From NCBI RefSeq assembly GCF_000379185.1, contig NZ_KB900736.1, positions 95-59,603 of the forward strand: a stretch of 59,509 bases of DNA, given 5' to 3'. Position numbers and translations under genes: made by a program. The DNA is from Capnocytophaga cynodegmi DSM 19736 (GTDB taxonomy: Bacteria > Bacteroidota > Bacteroidia > Flavobacteriales > Flavobacteriaceae). Of the stretch, positions 18,980 to 26,638 are shown piece by piece; positions within the stretch are counted from its first letter, which is position 1, and the number at the start of each line of letters is the position of its first letter. Below the pieces are notes generated by a model. It saw nothing but the letters and a program-made list of their open reading frames with translations, was not told the DNA's origin and searched no databases.

Positions 18980-19975
18980 ATGAAGCATACATATTTTTTA
19001 TCCGTGTTGGGACTGCTACTCACGCTAACTTCTTGTGAGCAACAACAAACAAAAAAAGAACAATCCTACACAATTCAGGGCAGCGTTGATGGGCAAACAA
19101 AAGGCAAGATTTATCTCTTGGAATTCAAAAACCGAGAATACACCGCTGTCGATTCTGTTGATATTAACAACGGAAATTTTAAATTCGAAGGAAATACTTC
19201 TGAGCCCCTCGTCTACTCTTTGCGACTCAATAACGTGGGAAAAAGAGCCAACTTCTTCCTTGAAAACACAAATATAACATTGCATTTGAACCAAAATTGG
19301 GAAATTGAAACCATAAAAGGAGATAAAAACACGCAACTTTTCAAACAATACGACGACCTGAACGAAAAAAGAGCCTTAAACTTAGATAGTATCCTCAAAA
19401 CAGACAATAATTCGCCTGTGATTGCCTACTTTTTGGGGCGAAATGCTTATATGTACGACTATCCGCAGCTCGTTTCGCTTAGAAAACAAATCGCTCCGGA
19501 GTTACTTAAAAATACATACATCGAAGAACTTGATACTGCTATCAATAAGCTCGAAAAACTTCAGCCAGGAAATCCCGCTCCTGATGTTATTATGGAAAAT
19601 CCTGAAGGAAAAACTTTTAAACTGAGTGATTTAAAAGGAAAAAATGTTCTCATTGATTTTTGGGCAACTTGGTGTCCTGATTGCCTCAAAGAAATACCTT
19701 CTCTGAAAGAAATTTACAAAACATACAATTCCAAAAACTTTACAATACTGAGTATTTCGCTCGACCGCAACAAAAAAAATTGGCAGAAAGCCATCGCCGA
19801 CGGACTTTCGTGGGAACACGGATTTGTGGAAAATGCTTGGAAATCAGAAGCAGCTCAAACCTATACTTTGCGTTGGTTGCCCACATACATTTTGATTGAT
19901 GCTAACGGAACCATCATCGCACGAACCATCGAAAGCCATAAAATGATTGAAGAAATCGAAAAGTTGGTTAAATAA
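18980..19975 (+). CDS. Periplasmic thioredoxin-like lipoprotein (TlpA/ResA type with DUF4369-like N-terminus)
   Basis: 331 aa from the ATG at 18980; an upstream TTG at 18956 lies within the promoter and is rejected. The lipoprotein signal ends in LTSC (Cys18). The N-terminal half resembles DUF4369 (beta-rich, YTIQGSVDGQTKGKIYLLEF). The C-terminal half is a thioredoxin fold with FWATWCPDC: the redox pair is Cys232 and Cys235, and the cis-Pro segment is RWLPTYILID. Likely reduces periplasmic disulfides, for example in cytochrome c maturation or metal handling; the substrate is not known. A hairpin around 20011-20039 (CTTCAAAAA / TTTTTTGAAAG) may end transcription. Confidence 0.88.
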   Translation: MKHTYFLSVLGLLLTLTSCEQQQTKKEQSYTIQGSVDGQTKGKIYLLEFKNREYTAVDSVDINNGNFKFEGNTSEPLVYSLRLNNVGKRANFFLENTNITLHLNQNWEIETIKGDKNTQLFKQYDDLNEKRALNLDSILKTDNNSPVIAYFLGRNAYMYDYPQLVSLRKQIAPELLKNTYIEELDTAINKLEKLQPGNPAPDVIMENPEGKTFKLSDLKGKNVLIDFWATWCPDCLKEIPSLKEIYKTYNSKNFTILSISLDRNKKNWQKAIADGLSWEHGFVENAWKSEAAQTYTLRWLPTYILIDANGTIIARTIESHKMIEEIEKLVK

Positions 19976-20445
19976 TCCTCCTGCTTTCTTTCGGAAAAAA
20001 GAATCTGTACAATACGCCTTCAAAAATGTTTTTTGAAAGTATATCGCACATCGGGGCGTACTGCATACATCTTGAGAAACAAAATGATAGTGTATGCAAT
20101 ACGCTTCCAAAAATATATTGTAATATCAATAAAAATACACAATCAAAAATTTTTTTTAAGATAAGATTATAGATAATCTAATGTCAAAAAAAGTTTTTTA
20201 AAGAAGATTGCAGACAATCCAATGTCAAAAAAAGTTTTTTAAAGAAGATTGCAGACAATCCAGCGTCAAAAAAAGTTTTTCAAAAAAGATTGCAGACAAT
20301 CCAGCATCAAAAAAATTTTTTTAAAGAAGATTGTAGACAATCCAACGTCAAAAAAATTTTTTGATTTCAAAATAACAATACAACAAATTGCACATCTTAT
20401 AAACACATCTATTTAATTGTATATCTACTAAAAAATAATTTATTA
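19976..20445. repeat. Intergenic region with five palindromes at exact 41-bp spacing
   Basis: A 470-bp non-coding gap. Five units of 41 bp occupy about 20158-20362. Each has a dyad of the form GATTG-CAGA-CAATC, beginning at 20165, 20206, 20247, 20288 and 20329, followed by a TCAAAAAAA-GTTTTTT-like A/T tract. Unit 1 reads GATTA-TAGA-TAATC, a paired change in both arms; unit 5 changes only the loop. To the left, near 20014-20110, are two partly similar segments sharing CAATACGC and CCAAAAAT, and a TGCATAC / GTATGCA inverted repeat. No ORF with coding character is seen. Confidence 0.85.
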
Positions 20446-21147
20446 ATGAAAGATTTATTCGGACAAGCTATCTTAGATTATCAACAAGGCAATTATACGG
20501 AAGATATTAAAACAGAAACTACTATTTCGGAAGAAGATATTTTGCCCCTGCCCTATTTGTTCCGTTCGTTTAAAGAAATGCCACCATTGGAGCAAAAAGC
20601 ATTGCGTTTGGCAAGAGGAAAAGTTTTGGAAGTGGGCTGTGGAGCTGGTAGCCACGGATTGTATCTGCAAAACGAACGAAATTTGGAAGTTCATTCTATC
20701 GACATTTCACCAAAGGCTGTCGAGGCTTGTAAACTCAGAGGTTTAAAGAACGTTTCAGTTGCCAATATTATGGAGTTCGAGGGGAAATTTGATACTATTT
20801 TGCTACTAATGAATGGAGCTGGAATGTGCGGACGATTAAAGCAAATGGGAACTTTTTTAGCTAAAATTAAAAGTCTGTTAGCCCCAAACGGACAAATTTT
20901 GACCGATTCGTCCGACATTATTTATATGTTCGATGAGAATGAGGACGGAACATACGACGTACCGCTCCATTTTGATTACTACGGCGAGGTTGATTATTTG
21001 GTTAAGTACAAAAATGAAAAAGAAGAGCCTTTTGCGTGGCTTTACGTGGACTACAACACTTTGCAGAACGTTGCACACTCGGTAGGCTTAGAATGCGAAT
21101 TGGTTGCCGAAGGAGAACATTACGACTACTTGGCAAAAATGTTTTGA
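20446..21147 (+). CDS. Class I SAM-dependent methyltransferase
   Basis: 233 aa. A Rossmann-fold methyltransferase: motif I LEVGCGAGSHGLYL around 61-74, acidic end of strand 2 VHSIDISPKAVEAC, then a motif IV-like FDTILLLMNGAGMCGRL. The substrate cannot be told from sequence. Small-molecule or protein targets are possible, and the central LLMNGAGM segment recalls bacterial methyltransferases of unknown substrate. It stands alone, between the 41-bp repeat array and a convergent gene 13 nt beyond its stop. Confidence 0.85.
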   Translation: MKDLFGQAILDYQQGNYTEDIKTETTISEEDILPLPYLFRSFKEMPPLEQKALRLARGKVLEVGCGAGSHGLYLQNERNLEVHSIDISPKAVEACKLRGLKNVSVANIMEFEGKFDTILLLMNGAGMCGRLKQMGTFLAKIKSLLAPNGQILTDSSDIIYMFDENEDGTYDVPLHFDYYGEVDYLVKYKNEKEEPFAWLYVDYNTLQNVAHSVGLECELVAEGEHYDYLAKMF

Positions 21148-21160
21148 GGTTGGTTTACTT

Positions 21161-21781
21161 TCAATCCAAGCCCATTTCTTTAGCCATTTGTCTTTTCCTG
21201 AGGTATCTTCTGTAAACCATCCAAAATAATTGCGTCAATAAGCCGATTGCGTCCCTCAATGATTGTTTGGGCATTTCTCGAAACTCATTCTGACGCAATT
21301 CTTCTATTTTCTCCTCGCATTCTTGTTTGGATATGTTGCCCAAAGTGTATTGAGCTACTGTTTCATATATTTTCACAATATGCATTCCCCAAGTTCTTAA
21401 AAATCTGTACAAACTTGACTCAAAAGTTAGTAGGAAGAGAAAATCTTCGACCGTAAAGTGAGGAATATGAAAATTTGCGACAATTTCTTCTTTAATTTCT
21501 TGTGCTTGATTGGTGTAATCGATGATTCGGTTTGAGATTTCATTTGCTGAAGAAAGAATATGGCTAACAGGTATTTCTTTTCCTGCTAAAAAACTTATGT
21601 CTTCGGAAAATTCCTTAGCTTCTTCATACGAAGAAAAATTTAAGTTGAGAAAGTCGTACTCCAAGTCTCTCCAAATGGTAAGGTAAGAGAAATGCGTTAG
21701 TTTTGCTATCAACAGATATTTTATATGTCTGTTTTCTCTGAAATATGCCTCCGTGTATGTGAATTCATCTTGCTTTTTCAT
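21161..21781 (-). CDS. Protein of unknown function, mostly alpha-helical
   Basis: 206 aa, not recognised. The composition is normal for a soluble helical protein, rich in Glu, Phe, Leu and Tyr, with no signal peptide and no clear membrane helix. Aromatic-rich segments include FTVEDFLFLLTFESSLYRFLRTWG around 117-140 and ALRDAIGLLTQLFWMVYRRYLRKR-type sequence near the C-terminus (basic end). It converges on the methyltransferase gene with a 13-nt gap, and lies downstream of topA on the same strand but separated by the topA terminator. Confidence 0.7.
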   Translation of the reverse strand: MKKQDEFTYTEAYFRENRHIKYLLIAKLTHFSYLTIWRDLEYDFLNLNFSSYEEAKEFSEDISFLAGKEIPVSHILSSANEISNRIIDYTNQAQEIKEEIVANFHIPHFTVEDFLFLLTFESSLYRFLRTWGMHIVKIYETVAQYTLGNISKQECEEKIEELRQNEFREMPKQSLRDAIGLLTQLFWMVYRRYLRKRQMAKEMGLD

Positions 21782-21819
21782 ATTCTTAATTGGAATAATG
21801 TTGTTGGTGTTATTTCATA

Positions 21820-21857
21820 AAAAAAACTTTGGCAAATCATTTTTTTACCAAAGTTTT
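21820..21857 (-). terminator. topA terminator
   Basis: AAAACTTTGG (21823-21832) pairs with CCAAAGTTTT (21848-21857). On the minus strand a run of T follows. It lies 8 nt after the topA stop. Confidence 0.75.
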
Positions 21858-21864
21858 CGTATCA

Positions 21865-24375
21865 TTATTTTTTCTTCGCTTTTGTGGTTGTCTTTTTGGT
21901 TTTTGCAACTTTTGAAGCTGTTTTTGTTTTCGGAGTTTTCTCAGCAATCAGGGCTGTAGCTTGTTCTAAAGTGAAAGTTTCAACATCGGTTTCTTTTGGT
22001 AATTCGATTTTCACTTTTCCTTTAATGAGATTATAACGTCCCCAACGTGCTTTTTCCAATCGGATAGAACCATCTTCCCATTCTTTTACCACTTTCTCCG
22101 ATTCTTTTTGCAATTTATTCTCAATGAGTTCTTCTATATCTTGTTTTGAAAGGTTATCGAAGTCATATTTTTTACTTACATTGATAAAAATATTATTCCA
22201 TTTAATAAAAGGACCAAATCTTCCTGTTCCCTTGGTAACTTCCATACCCTGATACATCGCGATAGGGGCGTCAGCTTTTTTCTTTTGTGAAATAAGTTCT
22301 TCGGCTCGTTGCAGTGTCACACCAAACACATCTTCTCCTTTGTCCAAAGAAATAAAAGTATCTCCATAACGCACATAAGGTCCGAATCTTCCTACATTCA
22401 CATCAACCTCTTTTCCGTCGATAATGCCCAATTTTCTGGGGAGTTCAAAGAGTTTTAAGGCTTCTTCGAAAGTAATCGTTTCGATAGACATTCCCGAATG
22501 AAGACTTGCAAAGAGTGGTTTTTCATCATCTTCATTTGTTCCTATTTGAGCCATCGCTCCGAAGCGTCCTAAGCGAACACTCAATGGTCTTCCTGATTTT
22601 GGGTCAGTTCCTAAAATACGTTCACCTGTTTCTCTCGCTGCGTTTTTTTCTACATTCTCCACAACTGGGTGAAAGTGTGTATAAAAATGTTGCAACATCT
22701 GCGTCCAGTCTTCAGTGCCTTCGGCTATATTATCAAAGCTACCCTCTACTTTTGCAGTAAAGTTGTAGTCCATAATATTCTCAAAATTTGTAACCAGAAA
22801 GTCATTTACAACAATTCCTATATCAGTAGGAATTAATTTGCCTTTATCGGCACCCACTTTTTCTGTAAGTGTTTTTTGTTGTATGGTATCTTTGGCAAGT
22901 ACAAGTTGTTCGTATTTTCTTTCCTCTCCTTCCAAAGAACTACGTTCTACATAGCCTCTGTTTTGGATTGTTGAAATTGTAGGAGCATAGGTTGAAGGAC
23001 GCCCGATACCCAATTCTTCGAGTTTCTTCACTAAAGAAGCCTCTGTGTAACGAGCTGGAGGACGAGTAAACCTCTGTGTGGCAATAATATTGTTATTGCT
23101 GATAGATTCTCCTTTTTTTAATGTTGGCAACATACCTTCTTGTTCTTCTTCCTCGTCATCGCTACCTTCGAGATATACTTTTAAAAATCCGTCAAAGCGA
23201 ATCATCTCTCCGTTAGCTGTAAAAAGTTCAGTATGTTTATCTGCTTGAATTTTCACGTTAGTTCGCTCAAGCTGAGCGTCTGCCATTTGTGAAGCAATCG
23301 TTCGTTTCCAGATGAGTTCATACAAACGAGCTTGATCGCTCTCTGCAGAGATGGAAGTACGTGTCATATCCGTAGGACGAATGGCTTCGTGTGCCTCCTG
23401 AGCTCCTTTTGCTTTGGTAGCAAAATTGCGAACCTGACTATATTGGTTTCCGTATATGCTAACTATGGCGTTTTTGGCAGTATTTATTGCTTCTTGCGAC
23501 AGATTAGTGCTATCGGTACGCATATAGGTTATAAAACCTGACTCGTACAAACGTTGTGCAATCATCATTGTTTTACTTACCGAGAAGTATAACTTTCGAG
23601 AAGCTTCTTGCTGCAATGTTGAAGTAGTAAAAGGAGGTGCAGGAGATTTTTTCGCAGGTTTTGTTTCTAAAGAAGCTATTGTAAAGTTTGCACCCACATT
23701 TTTTTCCAAAAATTGCTTTGCTTCCTTTAATGTCTCAAACGATTTTGGCAAGGTTGCCTTAAATGTTTTTCCTTCGGAATTAGCGAACTCTGCTGTTATT
23801 TTATAAGAAAAATTTGTTTTAAAATCTTGTATTTCGCGTTCTCTTTCAACGATTAATCTCACAGAAACTGATTGAACTCGTCCTGCTGAAAGTCCGCTTT
23901 TAACCTTTTTCCATAGCACTGGCGAAATTTCATATCCGACAAGCCTATCCAATACGCGACGTGCCTGTTGAGCATTTACCAAGTTGTAGTCAATTCCTCT
24001 CGGATTTTGAATGGCTTTTTCAATTGCAGACTTTGTAATAGAGTTAAAAACAATACGTTTTGTGTTTTCAGGTTTTAATTTCAACGTTTCTGACAGGTGC
24101 CAAGAAATAGCTTCTCCTTCGCGGTCCTCATCACTTGCTAACCAAACCGTTTCGGCTTTTTGAGTAAGCGTTTTAAGCTCCTTAACAACTGCTTTTTTAT
24201 CACTGGAAACCAAGTATTTGGGTTTGAAACCATTCTCGATATCTACGCCCAATTCCTTGGAGGGTAAATCAACAATATGTCCGTAACTTGATACTACTTT
24301 AAAATCTTTCCCTAAAAATTTTTCAATGGTTTTTGCCTTCGCAGGCGACTCTACAATTACTACGTTTTTAGCCAT
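21865..24375 (-). CDS. topA: DNA topoisomerase I (type IA)
   Basis: 836 aa. Relaxes negative supercoils by transient single-strand cleavage. TOPRIM domain at the start (VIVESPAKAKTIEKFL; metal-binding Asp82, Asp84 in SDEDREGEAIS). The active-site Tyr284 lies in GFITYMRTDST. The C-terminus has topoisomerase repeat segments (GRFGPYVRYGD, GRFGPFIKW, RWGRYNLIKG) with no Cys4 zinc fingers, and ends in a Lys/Thr-rich tail that probably binds DNA. A minus-strand -7 element TATTTTTG is at 24395-24402, 20 nt before the ATG. Confidence 0.97.
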   Translation of the reverse strand: MAKNVVIVESPAKAKTIEKFLGKDFKVVSSYGHIVDLPSKELGVDIENGFKPKYLVSSDKKAVVKELKTLTQKAETVWLASDEDREGEAISWHLSETLKLKPENTKRIVFNSITKSAIEKAIQNPRGIDYNLVNAQQARRVLDRLVGYEISPVLWKKVKSGLSAGRVQSVSVRLIVEREREIQDFKTNFSYKITAEFANSEGKTFKATLPKSFETLKEAKQFLEKNVGANFTIASLETKPAKKSPAPPFTTSTLQQEASRKLYFSVSKTMMIAQRLYESGFITYMRTDSTNLSQEAINTAKNAIVSIYGNQYSQVRNFATKAKGAQEAHEAIRPTDMTRTSISAESDQARLYELIWKRTIASQMADAQLERTNVKIQADKHTELFTANGEMIRFDGFLKVYLEGSDDEEEEQEGMLPTLKKGESISNNNIIATQRFTRPPARYTEASLVKKLEELGIGRPSTYAPTISTIQNRGYVERSSLEGEERKYEQLVLAKDTIQQKTLTEKVGADKGKLIPTDIGIVVNDFLVTNFENIMDYNFTAKVEGSFDNIAEGTEDWTQMLQHFYTHFHPVVENVEKNAARETGERILGTDPKSGRPLSVRLGRFGAMAQIGTNEDDEKPLFASLHSGMSIETITFEEALKLFELPRKLGIIDGKEVDVNVGRFGPYVRYGDTFISLDKGEDVFGVTLQRAEELISQKKKADAPIAMYQGMEVTKGTGRFGPFIKWNNIFINVSKKYDFDNLSKQDIEELIENKLQKESEKVVKEWEDGSIRLEKARWGRYNLIKGKVKIELPKETDVETFTLEQATALIAEKTPKTKTASKVAKTKKTTTKAKKK

Positions 24376-24394
24376 ACTACTAACTTTTGGTGGG

Positions 24395-24402
24395 CAAAAA
24401 TA
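24395..24402 (-). promoter_or_regulatory. topA -7 element
   Basis: Minus strand TATTTTTG, matching TAnnTTTG, 20 nt upstream of the start codon. Confidence 0.5.
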
Positions 24403-24521
24403 GTAATTTAATTGGTATTTGAAAATTAAATTATTCTTAAAATCAGAATTTTGCCATTAAGAAGTTCTAAAAACAAAATAATTTGCAAGAAACGAAGAAA
24501 TCTTTTGAAAAAATAAAAAGA

Positions 24522-24568
24522 AAAACTCTATCAAAACCTTGTGAAAAAGTATATTTCAATAGAGTTTT
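24522..24568 (-). terminator. Terminator of the acyl-CoA dehydrogenase gene
   Basis: AAAACTCTAT (24522-24531) pairs with ATAGAGTTTT (24559-24568) across a 27-nt loop. On the minus strand the stem is followed by TTCTTTTTATTTTTT. Confidence 0.65.
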
Positions 24569-24595
24569 CTACATCAATCATTCAGGAATATTTTC

Positions 24596-26374
24596 TTATT
24601 TCTTACAAATTTCTTCTGCTGTAAATTCTTTTAAATCAATAACTTTTGGATAATTGTGATACTTTGTAAATCGTTTCAAGCCCATCAATAACATTCGTTG
24701 CTCATCTGCTTCACTGAAAGAGATTATTCCTTCCTTAGCTCGAGTAATTATTTTCTCGACAGATTGATACAAACAAAGCCTTGCCATCGCTATTTGCACT
24801 TTCTGATTTTCTTCTCCAAAGCGTTTTGCATTTTTTTCTGCTCGTAATACAACCGATTCGGCCATATAAATTTCCATCATAATATCGGAAGCCACCATCA
24901 ATAATAACTGGTGTTTTTCTAAATCAGTTCCATACTTCTGAATGGCAAACCCCGAAACCATCAAAAAAACTTTTTTCAACCGAGCAATCAATTCTTTTTC
25001 CTCCGACATTACTTCCGAAAAATCAGGAATTTCAAAGGAAGGAATTCCCATCAATTCATCTTTGATTGCCATTGCTGGAGTGAGCAAATCCACGTGACCT
25101 TTCATAGCTTTTTTAATAAGCATTCCCACTGAAAGCATTCGATTAATTTCATTGGTACCTTCATAAATTCGCGTGATACGAGCATCACGCCAAGCACTTT
25201 CCATAGGCATCTCAGCTGAATATCCCATTCCTCCAAAAATTTGAATTCCTTCATCACTACTTCGCTGAATATTTTCTGAAAGAACTACTTTTAGAATAGA
25301 ACACTCAATCGCATATTCTTCAATACTCTTAAGTTCAGCTTCATTTTCAGCATTCCCTTCAGATTTTCTGATTTCTATTCGATTCTCAATTTCTTTAAGT
25401 GTTCTGTACACGGCTGCCTCACCTGCATACAAGTTACTTGCTATTTCTGCTATTTTCGCTTTAATTGCTCCAAATTCAGCAATACGTGTCCCAAACTGAA
25501 TACGTTCTTTTGCATAATTTACAGAATTTTCAAGTATGCAACGTTGAGCGTCTAAAGTAGCCACCGACAATTTTATTCTACCTATGTTTAATACATTGAG
25601 TGCTATTTTAAACCCGTTATTTCTCTCCGAAAGCATATTTTCAACAGGAACTTTTGTATTGTTAAAAAATATTTGTCGGGTAGAAGAAGCGTGTATCCCC
25701 AATTTGTGTTCCTCCTCACCTAAAGTTATCCCATTAGGATTAGAAGGATCATATTCCACAATGAATGCAGTTATGTTTTTATCGTCATTTATACGAGCAA
25801 ATACTGTTAAAATTGTGGCAAACCCAGCATTTGAAATCCACATTTTTTGTCCGTTGAGTATATAAAACTTTCCATCAGGAGATAGCTCTGCTTTTGTTTT
25901 TCCAGCATTGGCATCAGAACCTGCTTCTGGCTCCGTTAGGCAATACGCTCCAAAAGCTTCGCCTGTTGCTAATTTTGGTAGATATTTTTGCTTTTGTTCT
26001 TCCGTTCCGTAAAGCAAGATTGGCATTGTTCCAATCCCTGTATGTGCCCCAAAAGCCGTAGCAAATGAGCCTGTCGCTCCCGAAATATAATCACATACAA
26101 CCGACGTAGTAACAAATCCCATTCCAAGCCCACCATATTCCTCTGGAATAGCAATTCCTAACAATCCCATTTCTCCAATTTTCTTCATCATCTCTATGGT
26201 ATAGGCGTAGTCTTTTTGCTCAAAACGAGGCTTATTTGGATAAATTTCTTTATCCACAAACTCCTTAACCGTGTCTTTCATCAAGATTTGCTCTTGCGAA
26301 AAATCCTCAGGTGTAAAAATGTTTTCACATAGGGTTTCTTTTACTAAGAACTCTCCTCCTCTAGTTGTTTCCAT
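24596..26374 (-). CDS. Acyl-CoA dehydrogenase family protein
   Basis: 592 aa, with a C-terminal extension of about 180 residues beyond the usual 380-400-aa fold, as in the very-long-chain type. FAD-dependent oxidation of acyl-CoA to enoyl-CoA in beta-oxidation. Motifs: CLTEPEAGSDA around the FAD/substrate strand, WISNAGFATILTVFA, QIFGGMGYSAEMP, and RIYEGTNEINRM with the probable catalytic base Glu405. It pairs in function with the acyl-CoA synthetase just upstream, though each gene has its own promoter and terminator. Substrate chain length is not shown by sequence. Confidence 0.93.
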   Translation of the reverse strand: METTRGGEFLVKETLCENIFTPEDFSQEQILMKDTVKEFVDKEIYPNKPRFEQKDYAYTIEMMKKIGEMGLLGIAIPEEYGGLGMGFVTTSVVCDYISGATGSFATAFGAHTGIGTMPILLYGTEEQKQKYLPKLATGEAFGAYCLTEPEAGSDANAGKTKAELSPDGKFYILNGQKMWISNAGFATILTVFARINDDKNITAFIVEYDPSNPNGITLGEEEHKLGIHASSTRQIFFNNTKVPVENMLSERNNGFKIALNVLNIGRIKLSVATLDAQRCILENSVNYAKERIQFGTRIAEFGAIKAKIAEIASNLYAGEAAVYRTLKEIENRIEIRKSEGNAENEAELKSIEEYAIECSILKVVLSENIQRSSDEGIQIFGGMGYSAEMPMESAWRDARITRIYEGTNEINRMLSVGMLIKKAMKGHVDLLTPAMAIKDELMGIPSFEIPDFSEVMSEEKELIARLKKVFLMVSGFAIQKYGTDLEKHQLLLMVASDIMMEIYMAESVVLRAEKNAKRFGEENQKVQIAMARLCLYQSVEKIITRAKEGIISFSEADEQRMLLMGLKRFTKYHNYPKVIDLKEFTAEEICKK

Positions 26375-26409
26375 ATATTTTTAAGTTAAAAAATTAGACT
26401 CTACTGCCA

Positions 26410-26448
26410 CAAATATAACAATAAAATTTGATAATAGGAATTTTATTG
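26410..26448 (-). promoter_or_regulatory. Acyl-CoA dehydrogenase promoter with adjoining inverted repeat
   Basis: Minus-strand -7 element TATATTTG (26410-26417) lies 35 nt before the ATG. Directly upstream is a perfect 10-bp inverted repeat, CAATAAAATT (26419-26428) and AATTTTATTG (26439-26448), with a 10-nt spacer. It covers the -10 to -40 zone and could be an operator. The AT richness lowers its weight. Confidence 0.45.
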
Positions 26449-26608
26449 CGGTTTATTCAGTTTACTATTTTAATCTTACTTTTTACGAAATTCATTTAAT
26501 GATTCTTCATCAATAAAAACAGTTTTATCTATATCTCATCACAGCATTTTCCATTCAAAGAAAGATTTTTTCTGAACTCCACCAGTAAAAATATACAGAA
26601 AATAAAAA

Positions 26609-26632
26609 AAGGACAGCGATAATTCTGTCCTT
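26609..26632 (-). terminator. Terminator of the acyl-CoA synthetase gene
   Basis: AAGGACAG / CTGTCCTT stem with an 8-nt loop. On the minus strand it is followed by seven T. It begins 7 nt after the stop codon. Confidence 0.85.
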
Positions 26633-26638
26633 ACTTTT

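Noticed and set aside
18956-18980. Upstream TTG start for the thioredoxin lipoprotein.
   Set aside because: It overlaps the -7 element TACCTTTG; the ATG at 18980 gives a proper lipoprotein signal.
26465-26600. Short protein-like frames on the minus strand between the acyl-CoA dehydrogenase and synthetase genes, such as one ending NGKCCDEI and another ending IDEESLNEFRKK.
   Set aside because: Both are very short, lie in different frames, and have no clear start or ribosome-binding site. They could be gene debris, but the evidence is too thin to call a pseudogene.
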